A stretch of DNA of 64,000 nucleotides from Pseudoalteromonas sp. H105 (GTDB lineage Bacteria; Pseudomonadota; Gammaproteobacteria; Enterobacterales; Alteromonadaceae): positions 727,456 through 791,455 of the forward strand of contig NZ_LOFH01000001.1 of the NCBI RefSeq assembly GCF_001469215.1. Reading direction: 5' to 3'. Both the position numbers and the translations under genes were made by a program. The notes below the pieces were generated by a model that ran no database searches, was not told the DNA's origin, and worked only from the letters and a program-made list of their open reading frames with translations. The stretch's first letter is position 1, and each line of letters opens with the position of its first letter. Positions 53,729-62,914 of the stretch are shown piece after piece.

Positions 53729-54217
53729 TTAACTGTGGTAGGTATTAACTGATCGGTAGAGTAAGTTTGCGTCTTTCCAGCCGCTTAAACGCGTTTTTTT
53801 ACCTTCATAAGCCGTATACCACGGGCGGGTAATAGGTGGCTCTAAAGGCTTTAAATAGAGTTCGCGGGCCAAACTTGCTTTAAAAAACTCAAATATCGGT
53901 GTGTAATTAGGCTCAACTTGAACCTGATGTAAAAATAAAGATGAATTGCTTAAGGCTAAACGAAATTGTACCGGCTCAAAGCCGGACTCTTTAGGATGGC
54001 TTGCAATATGCTTTGTAGATTCGACTAGAACAGGCGCTAAAGGGGATAAAAATTCAACCTGTGTGCTGCTTATTCGTTGCCAGTGATCTAATTTAACGCT
54101 GGTAAAAGAAACTGCTGATTCCACTTCTTTACTTACGCCCACATGATTACTCGCATGTACACTTAAAAGTGAAAATACGATTAACAATGCGATAATAATA
54201 AAGCGTAAATGGATCAT
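53729..54217 (-). CDS. VemP-like export-monitoring arrest peptide
   Basis: This 162-residue secreted protein has a signal peptide (RFIIIALLIVFSLLSVHA) and no obvious enzyme domain. Its C-terminus reads RLSGWKDANLLYRSVNTYHS (143-162). In Vibrio, VemP is a secreted peptide of about 159 residues whose translation stalls near its C-terminus when export is slow. As I recall, that region has a similar R-[IL]-x-G-W-K-[ED]-x-N-x-x-Y core. VemP lies just upstream of secD2F2 and controls it by opening an mRNA stem-loop; here position, size, signal and intergenic stems all match. I chose the ATG at 54217; a TTG at 54229 is in frame. Homology is inferred from pattern only. Confidence 0.72.
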   Translation of the reverse strand: MIHLRFIIIALLIVFSLLSVHASNHVGVSKEVESAVSFTSVKLDHWQRISSTQVEFLSPLAPVLVESTKHIASHPKESGFEPVQFRLALSNSSLFLHQVQVEPNYTPIFEFFKASLARELYLKPLEPPITRPWYTAYEGKKTRLSGWKDANLLYRSVNTYHS

Positions 54218-54442
54218 TTTTACTTTCAATCAATTAGAATACAGACTGATATTGGGTGTGATTTTTAAATTTCAATAGCTCACTTTCATTTTAGCAATTT
54301 ACATAATTAAACTAAGTTTAATGCGCCATTTCATTAAACTGCTCTATGGGTAATAATAGCTTTGACAATAAACGAATAAAGTTCTTTATAAATCATTAAT
54401 GTATATACTCTAATCCCCTAACCCCCATAAAGCAGGAACACT

Positions 54443-56233
54443 ATGCGCGGAGCAAGCAGGCAAGAAACAGTTAAGCACCAAGACGCGATGAATTTAAGTC
54501 AAAGTATTAAAACTCTTTGGCCATATTTGATGGCGTTTAAAGGTCGCGTTTTTTTTGCTCTTTTAGCCCTTATAGCAGCCAAAGGCGCCACTTTGCTCAT
54601 GCCTTGGGCACTCAAAGAGATCATTGATGCGGTTGATGGAAATTTACAAACCCTACTCCTAGTCCCTATCGCATTACTCTTATTATACGGTGGATTAAGG
54701 TTTGCCGGGGTCTTTTTTGGCGAGGTTCGTGATGCGCTATTTGGTCGTGTAACAGAGCATGCAATGCGACATATCGGTTTAAAAGTATTTAAACACTTGC
54801 ACGCTTTAGAGTTAAGTTTTCATTTAGATAGACAAACCGGTGGCATAAGTCGTGATATTGAACGTGGTACTCGAGGACTGAGCTTTTTAATGCGGTTTTT
54901 AATGTTTAATATTGTGCCAACGTTATTTGAAATCGTGATTGTTGCAGTCATATTCGCCACCATTTTTTCACCTTGGTTTGCACTTGTCACCCTAATTGCC
55001 GTTATAAGTTATATTGCATTCACCGTCATTGTTACACAGTGGCGCAATCGCTTTATTCGTGAAGCGAATCAAGCTGATAACAACAGTAATAGTCGCGCGA
55101 TTGATAGCTTATTAAATTATGAAACCGTTAAATATTTTAACAATGAAGAGTATGAAGCTAAAAGCTACGATACGTTTTTAGCGAGCTGGGAGCAAGCGAG
55201 GCTGAAAAACCGATTATCATTGCTTGCTTTAAACTCAGGGCAAGCGTTGATCATAGCAGCCGCCATTACAGCGCTTATGTGGCTTGGCGCCGCAGATGTT
55301 GTAACTGGAAAGCTTACTATTGGTGAGCTCGTTATGATAAATGCATACATGATTCAGCTATTTTTACCGCTTAACTTTTTGGGCTTTGTGTATCGCGAAA
55401 TTCGCCGTGCTTTAACCGACCTTGAAAATATGCTCGGATTACTCACACGCAAAGCAAAAATTAAAGACTCAGCTGACGCTAAGCCATTAGATTTAGCAAA
55501 GGGTAATATTTCATTTGAAAATGTTCATTTTGGCTATGAAGCAAATCGCGGCATCATTAATAACTTAAGCTTTAACATTGCAGCGAATAGTAAAGTCGCG
55601 GTTGTTGGCTCAAGCGGTGCGGGTAAAAGCACCCTAGCACGCTTACTTTATCGTTTTTATGATATACAAAGCGGCAGTATCAAAATTGATGACCAGCCAA
55701 TAAATAGCATTTCCTTAGAAAGCTTACGCCAAGCTATTGCCATCGTCCCGCAAGACACTGTTTTATTTAATACGAGTATTCGTGAAAATATAGCGTACGG
55801 GCGTCCAACGGCCACCGATGATGAAATTGATACCGCTATTAGACTTGCCCACCTGGGTGATTTTATTAAAAGCCTTGATAAAGGTGACCAAACACTTGTA
55901 GGTGAGCGAGGATTAAAAGTCTCAGGTGGTGAAAAACAACGTATAGCAATTGCACGGGCAATATTGAAACAATCGCCAATTTTAATTTTTGACGAAGCTA
56001 CTTCAGCACTCGACTCTCATTCAGAGCAAGCAATACTGAACGCAATGCGAGAAGTGGCAAGTAACCACACCAGCTTAGTGATTGCCCACAGGTTGTCGAC
56101 CATTACAGATGCTGACAATATAATTGTGCTTAAAGAAGGCCAATTAGTTGAACAAGGCACTCATCAAACATTATTAAATTTGGGAGGCGAATATTCACGT
56201 ATGTGGCAATTACAACAAACAGAGTCCACATAG
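54443..56233 (+). CDS. ABC exporter, ATM1/HMT-type fused permease-ATPase
   Basis: This is a 596-residue half-transporter. Six hydrophobic segments at about 30-325 form the type I exporter core. The ATPase domain has Walker A VGSSGAGKSTLARLLYRFYD (about 385), Q-loop VPQDTVLFN, signature VSGGEKQRIAIARAIL (about 490) and Walker B ILIFDEATSALDS. Segments such as TGGISRDIERGTRGLSFLM and YLFNNEEYE-like NYETVKYFNNEEYE match the ATM1/HMT1 family, which exports glutathione-linked or metal-related compounds. Substrate here is unproven. An AGGA site precedes the ATG. It is divergent from the VemP-like gene. Confidence 0.88.
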   Translation: MRGASRQETVKHQDAMNLSQSIKTLWPYLMAFKGRVFFALLALIAAKGATLLMPWALKEIIDAVDGNLQTLLLVPIALLLLYGGLRFAGVFFGEVRDALFGRVTEHAMRHIGLKVFKHLHALELSFHLDRQTGGISRDIERGTRGLSFLMRFLMFNIVPTLFEIVIVAVIFATIFSPWFALVTLIAVISYIAFTVIVTQWRNRFIREANQADNNSNSRAIDSLLNYETVKYFNNEEYEAKSYDTFLASWEQARLKNRLSLLALNSGQALIIAAAITALMWLGAADVVTGKLTIGELVMINAYMIQLFLPLNFLGFVYREIRRALTDLENMLGLLTRKAKIKDSADAKPLDLAKGNISFENVHFGYEANRGIINNLSFNIAANSKVAVVGSSGAGKSTLARLLYRFYDIQSGSIKIDDQPINSISLESLRQAIAIVPQDTVLFNTSIRENIAYGRPTATDDEIDTAIRLAHLGDFIKSLDKGDQTLVGERGLKVSGGEKQRIAIARAILKQSPILIFDEATSALDSHSEQAILNAMREVASNHTSLVIAHRLSTITDADNIIVLKEGQLVEQGTHQTLLNLGGEYSRMWQLQQTEST

Positions 56234-56362
56234 TTGTGTTAACCTAATTCTATCGAGCGATTAGGTTATTCACCTCAAAATGTTTGTTTACCTAAACGTT
56301 CTCAATAACAATCAAAGATAGAATAATTAAATTACGATAAAAATAATATCCAAGGTAACCCA

Positions 56363-58435
56363 ATGAAAAAAACGCTTATCGCAGCAACACTCGCTGCAAC
56401 ATTTTTAACTGGTTGTTCACAGCCTGAGCCAACAGAAACAAAAGATACAGCAACTGAAACAGTTGCAAGCACGCAAAAAGCAGAGTTAGGTACATTCGGT
56501 GTTGATTTATCAGCGCGTAATGAAGCCGTTAAACCTGGCGATGACTTCTTCATGTATGCCAGCGGTACTTGGTATGACAACTATGAAATGCCGGCAGATA
56601 AAACTCGTTATGGTGCATTTTCAGGCCTTGCTGAGCGCAGTGAAGAGCGTGTTAAAGCCATTATTGAAGAAATAGCTGCACGTGATGATTTGAACGCAGA
56701 AGAGCAACTGATTGCTGATTTTTACAACGCCTACATGGATACCGAAACGCTTAATAAATTAGGCTTAGCCCCCATTAAATCTATACTTAGTGATATTAGT
56801 GCAGTTTCATCAACTGACGATTTAACTAAGCTGTTTGGTCAATCATGGTTGTCTGGTGTTAATTCACCGATTGGCGGTGGCATGTGGTTTAACCGTCTTG
56901 ACCCAAATAAATATGAAATGTCTTTAGGCGCGGGCGGCTTAGGTTTACCAGATCGTTCTTATTATCTTGAAGATTCAGAGCGCTTTGAAAAAACACGCGC
57001 TGCGTATGTCGCACATATTAGCGAAATGCTAACATTAGCTGGTGTTGATAACAGCGCTGAACGAGCAAAATCAATCCTCGCGCTTGAAACAAAAATAGCA
57101 CAAGGTCATTGGCCACGTGAAAAACGTCGTAATCGCGACCTTACATTAAATCAAATTAAACGCGAAGAATTAAATGCTGCGTATCCAGGTTTTAACTGGG
57201 ACCTGTATTTTGCCCAAACAGGTTACAAAGTACCTCAACTTAATGTGTCGCAGCCTGAGCCTATTAAAGCCATGATTGAGTTAATCAATCAAGAAGACTT
57301 AGCAGTATGGAAAGACTATTTAACGTACCATGCTGTCAGTGGTAATGCGTCATTGTTATCAGAAGAAGTATTCAATACTAACTTTGCTTTTTACGGTAAA
57401 GAACTTAATGGCCAACAAGAACCACGTCCACGTTGGAAGCGCGCTATTAGCCAAATGTCGAGCACTAACTCGTTAGGCTTTGCCATCGGTAAAGTATACG
57501 TAGCACGTTACTTCCCAGAGTCATCTAAACAGCAAATGTCTGAGTTGGTAGAAAACCTGCGCACAGCACTTGGCGAGCGCATTGATAACCTTGACTGGAT
57601 GGGCGAAGAAACCAAAGTAAATGCACACGCTAAACTAGCCGCATTTGTACCAAAAATTGGCTACCCTGATGTATGGCAATCATTTGATGGCTTATCAATC
57701 AGTAAAACTGACTTAATGGGTAACATTAAAAATACCCGTGAGTTTTTTAGAGCCGACAGCGTAGCAAAAGAACTTGAGGTCACTGATCGTAATCGTTGGG
57801 GTATGACGCCACAGCGTGTTAATGCTTATTACAACAGTTCATTTAACGAAATTGTATTCCCAGCCGCAATTTTACAACCCCCATTTTTTGATCCAAATGC
57901 AGATCCTGCCGTTAACTACGGTGGCATAGGTGCTGTAATTGGTCACGAAATGGGCCATGGTTTTGATGACCAAGGTTCAAAATCAGATGCGAACGGTGTA
58001 CAGCGCAACTGGTGGACCGATGCCGACCGTGCAGCGTTTGATGCAAAAGCTGACCAACTTGCAGCGCAATATAGTAAATACGAGCCTATTCCTGGAAACT
58101 TCGTCAATGGCCGTAATAGTTTAGGTGAAAATATTGGTGATGTTGGTGGACTTGCAATGGCCTATCACGCATACAAGTTAAGCTTAAACGGTAAAGAAGC
58201 GCCTGTTATTGATGGCGTAACGGGCGATCAACGTTTCTTCCTAGCATGGGCACAGGTATGGAAAGAAAAACGTACTGAGCAAAGCATGCTTAACCAGCTT
58301 CGTGGCGGTACACATGCCCCAGGTCGCTTTAGAGCGCAAGCACCACGTAACCATGACGCATGGTACAAAGCATTTGATGTAAAACCTGGTGATGCACTTT
58401 ATTTACCTGAAGAAGAACGTGTACGTATTTGGTAA
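56363..58435 (+). CDS. M13-family zinc metallopeptidase (PepO-like lipoprotein)
   Basis: This 690-residue neprilysin-type peptidase probably degrades peptides in the periplasm. The N-terminus has a lipobox TFLTGC (Cys near 18). The large N-terminal M13 domain starts at PGDDFFMYASGTWYDNYEMP. The catalytic zinc site is VIGHEMGHGFDDQG (about 524-537), with the third ligand region SLGENIGDVGGLAMAY near 590 and NAYYNSSFNEIVFPAAILQPPFFD near 490. Length and motifs are complete. An AAGG site and a clean gap precede the start. Confidence 0.94.
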   Translation: MKKTLIAATLAATFLTGCSQPEPTETKDTATETVASTQKAELGTFGVDLSARNEAVKPGDDFFMYASGTWYDNYEMPADKTRYGAFSGLAERSEERVKAIIEEIAARDDLNAEEQLIADFYNAYMDTETLNKLGLAPIKSILSDISAVSSTDDLTKLFGQSWLSGVNSPIGGGMWFNRLDPNKYEMSLGAGGLGLPDRSYYLEDSERFEKTRAAYVAHISEMLTLAGVDNSAERAKSILALETKIAQGHWPREKRRNRDLTLNQIKREELNAAYPGFNWDLYFAQTGYKVPQLNVSQPEPIKAMIELINQEDLAVWKDYLTYHAVSGNASLLSEEVFNTNFAFYGKELNGQQEPRPRWKRAISQMSSTNSLGFAIGKVYVARYFPESSKQQMSELVENLRTALGERIDNLDWMGEETKVNAHAKLAAFVPKIGYPDVWQSFDGLSISKTDLMGNIKNTREFFRADSVAKELEVTDRNRWGMTPQRVNAYYNSSFNEIVFPAAILQPPFFDPNADPAVNYGGIGAVIGHEMGHGFDDQGSKSDANGVQRNWWTDADRAAFDAKADQLAAQYSKYEPIPGNFVNGRNSLGENIGDVGGLAMAYHAYKLSLNGKEAPVIDGVTGDQRFFLAWAQVWKEKRTEQSMLNQLRGGTHAPGRFRAQAPRNHDAWYKAFDVKPGDALYLPEEERVRIW

Positions 58436-58457
58436 TAATCAGATACATTTTGATTGA

Positions 58458-58490
58458 AAATATAGCCCGCATTTGCGGGTTATATTTTTT
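58458..58490 (+). terminator. rho-independent terminator of the M13 peptidase gene
   Basis: Stem AAATATAGCCCGC with a GCGGGTTATATTT partner (one G-T pair), loop ATTT, ending in a T-run. Confidence 0.88.
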
Positions 58491-58610
58491 GTACACCCTA
58501 TTCAACGCAACTTTAATTCCTACTGAATTCTGTATTTCCACGCGACTTGGGTATAGAATACGGCACTATTAAATTTATACTTTTAAAAACATATTTAAGG
58601 CGAAACGCAG

Positions 58611-59324
58611 ATGGGAAGAGCTTACCAAAATAAAAAAGATTCAATGGCTAAAACTGCGGGTGCTAAAACGAAAGTTTACTCAAAGTACGGTAAAGAAATA
58701 TATATTTGTGCTAAAAATGGAGGAGTTGATCCAGATGGTAACCTTGCACTTCGTCGCTTAATCGATCGTGCAAAAAAGGATCAAGTACCTGCCCACGTTA
58801 TCGAACGTGCTATCGATAAAGCCAAAGGTGGCGGTGGTGAAGATTACGCTGCAACACGCTATGAAGGTTATGGCCCAGGCAACTGTATGATCATTGTTGA
58901 TTGCTTAACTGACAACAACAAACGCACATTTGCTGATGTACGTGTTTGTTTTACCAAAGCGAATGCTAAAATTGGCGCACAAAATTCTGTATCTCATTTA
59001 TTCGATCACCTTGCGATTTTCGTATTTGATGGCGATGATGACGAAGCTGTGCTTGAAGCGCTTATGATGGCTGACGTAGATGTAACTGACGTCGAAGTAG
59101 AAGCAGGTAAAGTCACTGTGTTTGCGCCTCACACAGAGTACAATAATACGCGCACTGCACTTGAAGAAATGGGCATCTCTGAATTTGACGAAGACTTAAT
59201 TGCCTTTGTACCACAAGTTGAAGCCCCTATTGAAGGTGAAGATGTTGAAGTCATGGAGCGCTTTTTAGCCATGCTTGAAGATTGTGATGATGTACAAAAC
59301 GTATACCATAACGCACAGTTTTAA
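58611..59324 (+). CDS. YebC/PmpR-family protein
   Basis: YebC-family proteins act as transcription regulators and, more recently described, as factors that help ribosomes at difficult sequences. The 237 residues begin [21 protein letters not shown], then [20 protein letters not shown]. The family core [25 protein letters not shown] lies near 65-90 and NSVSHLFDH near 125. The N-terminus with GRAYQNKK and the short form place it in the YeeN-like branch rather than classic YebC, so a second, canonical copy elsewhere is likely. A terminator follows. Confidence 0.9.
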   Translation: MGRAYQNKKDSMAKTAGAKTKVYSKYGKEIYICAKNGGVDPDGNLALRRLIDRAKKDQVPAHVIERAIDKAKGGGGEDYAATRYEGYGPGNCMIIVDCLTDNNKRTFADVRVCFTKANAKIGAQNSVSHLFDHLAIFVFDGDDDEAVLEALMMADVDVTDVEVEAGKVTVFAPHTEYNNTRTALEEMGISEFDEDLIAFVPQVEAPIEGEDVEVMERFLAMLEDCDDVQNVYHNAQF

Positions 59325-59344
59325 TTACATTTATTAAGACTAAA

Positions 59345-59372
59345 AATAGGCCAACTTAGTTTGGCCTTTTTG
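59345..59372 (+). terminator. rho-independent terminator after the yebC-family gene
   Basis: Stem AGGCCAA/TTGGCCT with a six-base loop CTTAGT, flanked by A-run and T-run. Confidence 0.8.
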
Positions 59373-59403
59373 ATTTTTAAAACATAAAAAATGGAATTTC
59401 ATT

Positions 59404-60675
59404 TTGAATACCCTTGAACAGCTTCGCAGTGGTCAATTAATTGGGGCTACACGCTTGCAGTTAGTAGAGCAGTTAGCCTCATTCCCTGAAGAGATCTTCA
59501 CGCTTGCAGACACCCTTGAAGTGCTCGATTTATCCAATAATAACTTGGCTGATTTACCCGATGAGTTTGCACAATTAACAAAACTCAAACGCGTCTTTTT
59601 GTCGTTTAATCAATTTAAGCATATTCCGCCAGTATTAGCACAATGCCCTGCCCTAATTATGATAGCGTTTAAAGGCAACCAAATTAGCGAATTTGCTGAG
59701 AATAGTTTACCGGTTTCAACCCAATGGCTAATTTTAACTGATAATGAAATAACCCAATTACCAGAGTCATTTGGTGAACTAACACAGTTGCGAAAATTGG
59801 CGCTAGCGGGCAATAAATTAACGACTCTGCCTCAAAGTATGAAAAACTGCAAAGCACTTGAATTAGTTCGTTTGTCTGCCAATAACCTAACTCAAGTTGA
59901 TGACTGGCTTTTTGAATTGCCTAAGCTTACTTGGCTGGCATTTGCAGGAAACGATTTTAATAAATCACAATGTTTGCACAATGCGCCATTAAATAAAGCC
60001 AACATTGATGAATTTGAGCTGATTAGCCAAATTGGCGAAGGTGCTTCTGGCATCATTCACCTTGCAAAATGGCAGCAGAAAAACGTAGCTGTAAAATTAT
60101 TTAAAGGCGCCATTACCAGTGATGGTTACCCACTTGATGAAGTTAATTGTTGCTTGCAAACAGGGCAACATAGTAACCTTATAAAAGTGCTCGCGTATAG
60201 TGATAATCCTGCACAATTAGGGCTTGTAATGGAGCTTATTAGCTCAGAATATCAAAACTTAGGCTTACCCCCAACGTTGGACACTTGCACACGCGATACG
60301 TTTGCACAGCACACACAATTCAGCATTACTGCAATAAAATCTATCGTTAAACAAATGACCAGCACCGTCGCGCATTTACATGCTAATAATGTAAGTCATG
60401 GTGACATTTATGCTCATAATATTATGGTAGATAAAGAGCCAAATGTTTTATTTGGTGATTTTGGTGCAGCAACAAACCTAGCATCATTATCCGACTACCA
60501 GCGCCAACAAATGCAATACATAGAAGTTCGCGCGATTGGTTGTTTAATTGATGATTTACTCAGTGTATGCAACGAAAATGAAGCGACTGAGCATTTAAAT
60601 ACATTAGCTCAACAGTGTATGGCAAAGCAAGTCTCTTCAAGACCATCGCTCCAGACCCTTATTGAATCCCTTTAA
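59404..60675 (+). CDS. leucine-rich-repeat protein kinase fusion
   Basis: This 423-residue cytoplasmic protein (no signal peptide) joins about seven leucine-rich repeats (20-190; for example LEVLDLSNNNLADLPDEF and LRKLALAGNKLTTLPQSM) to a compact eukaryote-like kinase domain (about 200-423). Kinase elements are the glycine loop IGEGASGII, the ATP lysine in VAVKLFKGA, the catalytic loop HGDIYAHNIM (HGD in place of HRD) and the DFG motif GDFGAATN. The activation segment is very short. The start is a TTG at 59404 with GGA about 8 nt upstream. The substrate is unknown. It lies alone between terminators. Confidence 0.85.
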   Translation: MNTLEQLRSGQLIGATRLQLVEQLASFPEEIFTLADTLEVLDLSNNNLADLPDEFAQLTKLKRVFLSFNQFKHIPPVLAQCPALIMIAFKGNQISEFAENSLPVSTQWLILTDNEITQLPESFGELTQLRKLALAGNKLTTLPQSMKNCKALELVRLSANNLTQVDDWLFELPKLTWLAFAGNDFNKSQCLHNAPLNKANIDEFELISQIGEGASGIIHLAKWQQKNVAVKLFKGAITSDGYPLDEVNCCLQTGQHSNLIKVLAYSDNPAQLGLVMELISSEYQNLGLPPTLDTCTRDTFAQHTQFSITAIKSIVKQMTSTVAHLHANNVSHGDIYAHNIMVDKEPNVLFGDFGAATNLASLSDYQRQQMQYIEVRAIGCLIDDLLSVCNENEATEHLNTLAQQCMAKQVSSRPSLQTLIESL

Positions 60676-60861
60676 TACCAATTCGCTTAATTAAGTGATC
60701 TATTTTGAGGATGGAAAAGCGTGTTGATAGCTAGGAGAAATTTGCTATTTAGTTGTTCTAAATGAAAATTTCATAACGCAGGTAGCGACACGGTTTACAG
60801 TATATAAACCGTGTTTAATGCTGTTCAAATTTATCGTGAAATTTACGATATGTGCCTTAAG
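60676..60861. other. intergenic stretch with 10-bp hairpin
   Basis: No gene. ACACGGTTTA (60788-60797) pairs with TAAACCGTGT (60805-60814) and may end transcription of the kinase gene. The start, ATACCAATTCGCTTAATTAA, resembles from memory the ends of short mobile repeats common in Vibrio and Alteromonadales; no matching opposite end is seen here. Confidence 0.35.
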
Positions 60862-62616
60862 CTAATCAATAGCAAACGTCAGCGCTTCGTTTTCCTCTTT
60901 ACTAAAAACCACGAGGTAGCTCTGTGATATCGAATCAAAATGGTAATTTTTACTGATATAATGCTCCCATAGCACCTGCTCTTTTATTAACACAGCGTGC
61001 TCAGCGGATAAGGCCCACAATTGCCCTTGGCCTTCTGGTGACGCTGTATCACCGGCGTAAACCAATAAAAATCCTTGTTCACTTACAATGGGGGTGATTT
61101 TTGTTGTGTTACTGTTTGCAAAGCGTGGCACTTCTTGCCAGGTTTCATTATAAACACGTATAGGGTAAGTCGTATTTAAGCGTGTTTGTAACTGAGCTTC
61201 AAACAATTCAACGTCGCCATGCCTTAAATATTTAAGCACTCCATGTTCAGCAGACTCGGTATCAACAAAATCTCCTGCGAGCAGTGTATCTAGATCTCCC
61301 CCTACCCAATCAGGTAAAAGTTGAGTGAGTGGATTTATATCAAAGGCAATCGTGCTTTGAACGTCATTACGAGAAAACTCAAACTGCTCAACGCCACTGT
61401 CACTATTTGTAAATAAAAATTGGTTGTTTTTATTTTGCCAAATCGTCGCATTTTTCACATTCACCAGTGAGAATATCGCCTCATCACGCGCACTTGGAAG
61501 TGAGTCCATAACATTTATGAGCAATTGATCATCACGACCAAAGCCGATACTAAATGTCACATCGTCATAATCAAATAAAGGGGCATGGCTGAATTGACTG
61601 ATCTGATTACTAATCGCTTTTTTGCCACGCACCTGGCCATTTATAATTTGTATATAAGATTTAGAGGCTAGATCATCGTTATCTTCTGCCGCAAGATAAA
61701 GATCGCTATTATTAGCCACAAACCCACTTTGTAGGGTGGTTTCTTCAAGCAGGTTAGACACCATTTGCCACGCCCCACTTTTCCAACGATATAAACCAAT
61801 AGGTGAAGATGATAAAGCGAATAAATTATCACCCGAGCGCGCAATACTTGAAGGCGTAATATCATAAACCACTCTATCGCCAACTTTGCCATCATCAAAT
61901 GAAACAGAGTGCAGTCTATAGGCCTCTGTGTCACTTTGAGTAATAAACCATACTTTTTCTTCAAACCACATATTTTCAGACGCTAAAAGCCGTTCTTTAT
62001 TTGGGTTATCAAACAAAAGCTGTTTATCTTGCCCAGCAAAATGTAAATACACCTTGTCATTTTCATAGGTCGTAATATAAGGGCGGCAAGCAATCTCATA
62101 TGTTACATTTGACCGCTTTGTAACGTGGCATGTTTGAGGCCCTCCAAGTTGCATTATTTCAACGTCATCTGCCATGCTCGCATCAACTGACACTGCGCTG
62201 TTATCTACGATGAGTTCACTCTGCGCATAACGAATAGTAATGGGATATAGGTAAGGTGTTGTTAATTCAAAGGTCACGACATCTGCAGCACATTCAATTG
62301 ATAACGTATAATCTAAAGACGTGGTGTTACTTAATGTTGAATCACAATTCATCGTATCAGGAATACCCGATACCACAGGCTGCGCAAATGATGTTCCTTT
62401 AGCGGTAAAATCAAGTTCATTACCTGCCTCTAGTGTTGCCGTATTATTCATCCATGACAATTCAAGGCCGGCAACAGAGTCACTCGGCATCACCTTAAGT
62501 GTGTATGTTTGTTCAGCACTTGTGGGGGCAATAGGTATATTCCCCTCACTCGAAGAGCCCCCACAGCCACTGGTAGCGAAAGCAAATAAGCTCGCCAATA
62601 ATAACTTTATTTGCAC
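60862..62616 (-). CDS. uncharacterised large lipoprotein
   Basis: This 584-residue protein has a lipoprotein signal (LFAFATSGC, Cys near residue 18) followed by a Gly/Ser linker. The rest is beta-rich with many short hydrophobic strands, which would fit Ig-like plus propeller-like folds, but I recognise no family. A cysteine pair region near 145-165 (GPQTCHVTKRSNVTYEIACRP) may form a disulfide. The start is GTG at 62616 with AAAAGGA 8 nt upstream. It is monocistronic. Probably surface or outer-membrane exposed; function is open. Confidence 0.7.
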   Translation of the reverse strand: MQIKLLLASLFAFATSGCGGSSSEGNIPIAPTSAEQTYTLKVMPSDSVAGLELSWMNNTATLEAGNELDFTAKGTSFAQPVVSGIPDTMNCDSTLSNTTSLDYTLSIECAADVVTFELTTPYLYPITIRYAQSELIVDNSAVSVDASMADDVEIMQLGGPQTCHVTKRSNVTYEIACRPYITTYENDKVYLHFAGQDKQLLFDNPNKERLLASENMWFEEKVWFITQSDTEAYRLHSVSFDDGKVGDRVVYDITPSSIARSGDNLFALSSSPIGLYRWKSGAWQMVSNLLEETTLQSGFVANNSDLYLAAEDNDDLASKSYIQIINGQVRGKKAISNQISQFSHAPLFDYDDVTFSIGFGRDDQLLINVMDSLPSARDEAIFSLVNVKNATIWQNKNNQFLFTNSDSGVEQFEFSRNDVQSTIAFDINPLTQLLPDWVGGDLDTLLAGDFVDTESAEHGVLKYLRHGDVELFEAQLQTRLNTTYPIRVYNETWQEVPRFANSNTTKITPIVSEQGFLLVYAGDTASPEGQGQLWALSAEHAVLIKEQVLWEHYISKNYHFDSISQSYLVVFSKEENEALTFAID

Positions 62617-62914
62617 AATAAAATCCTTTTCATTTGATTTATTAATGTAGGTGATAGAGACACTTAACCCAGCTATTTTAAGGCTTTATCTAAATCGATT
62701 CGTATTTTCACTCGCAATATTAAGATGCACCAACTGAACCCAAAACGCAAACACAATATCAATTAAAATGATTGATTAATAATCAACGCTTGAATACAAA
62801 AATACTCATGATGAATACGCGCAGTGTTGAGGGAGCAAGGCCATGTTTATAAAACGCAAAAAAGCCGCGAAAATCGCGGCTTTGGTGGATAAAGCTAAAC
62901 TTTTACTGGTAATG
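62617..62914. other. intergenic stretch between lipoprotein gene and gapA
   Basis: 298 bp without a gene. It holds a 15-bp palindrome TTGATTA-A-TAATCAA (62772-62786) and the gapA terminator (62861-62883). The promoter of the lipoprotein gene must lie here but I could not fix it. Confidence 0.5.
62861..62883 (-). terminator. rho-independent terminator of gapA
   Basis: On the minus strand stem AAAGCCGCGA/TCGCGGCTTT with a TTT loop is followed by a T-run, 31 nt after the gapA stop. Confidence 0.88.
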
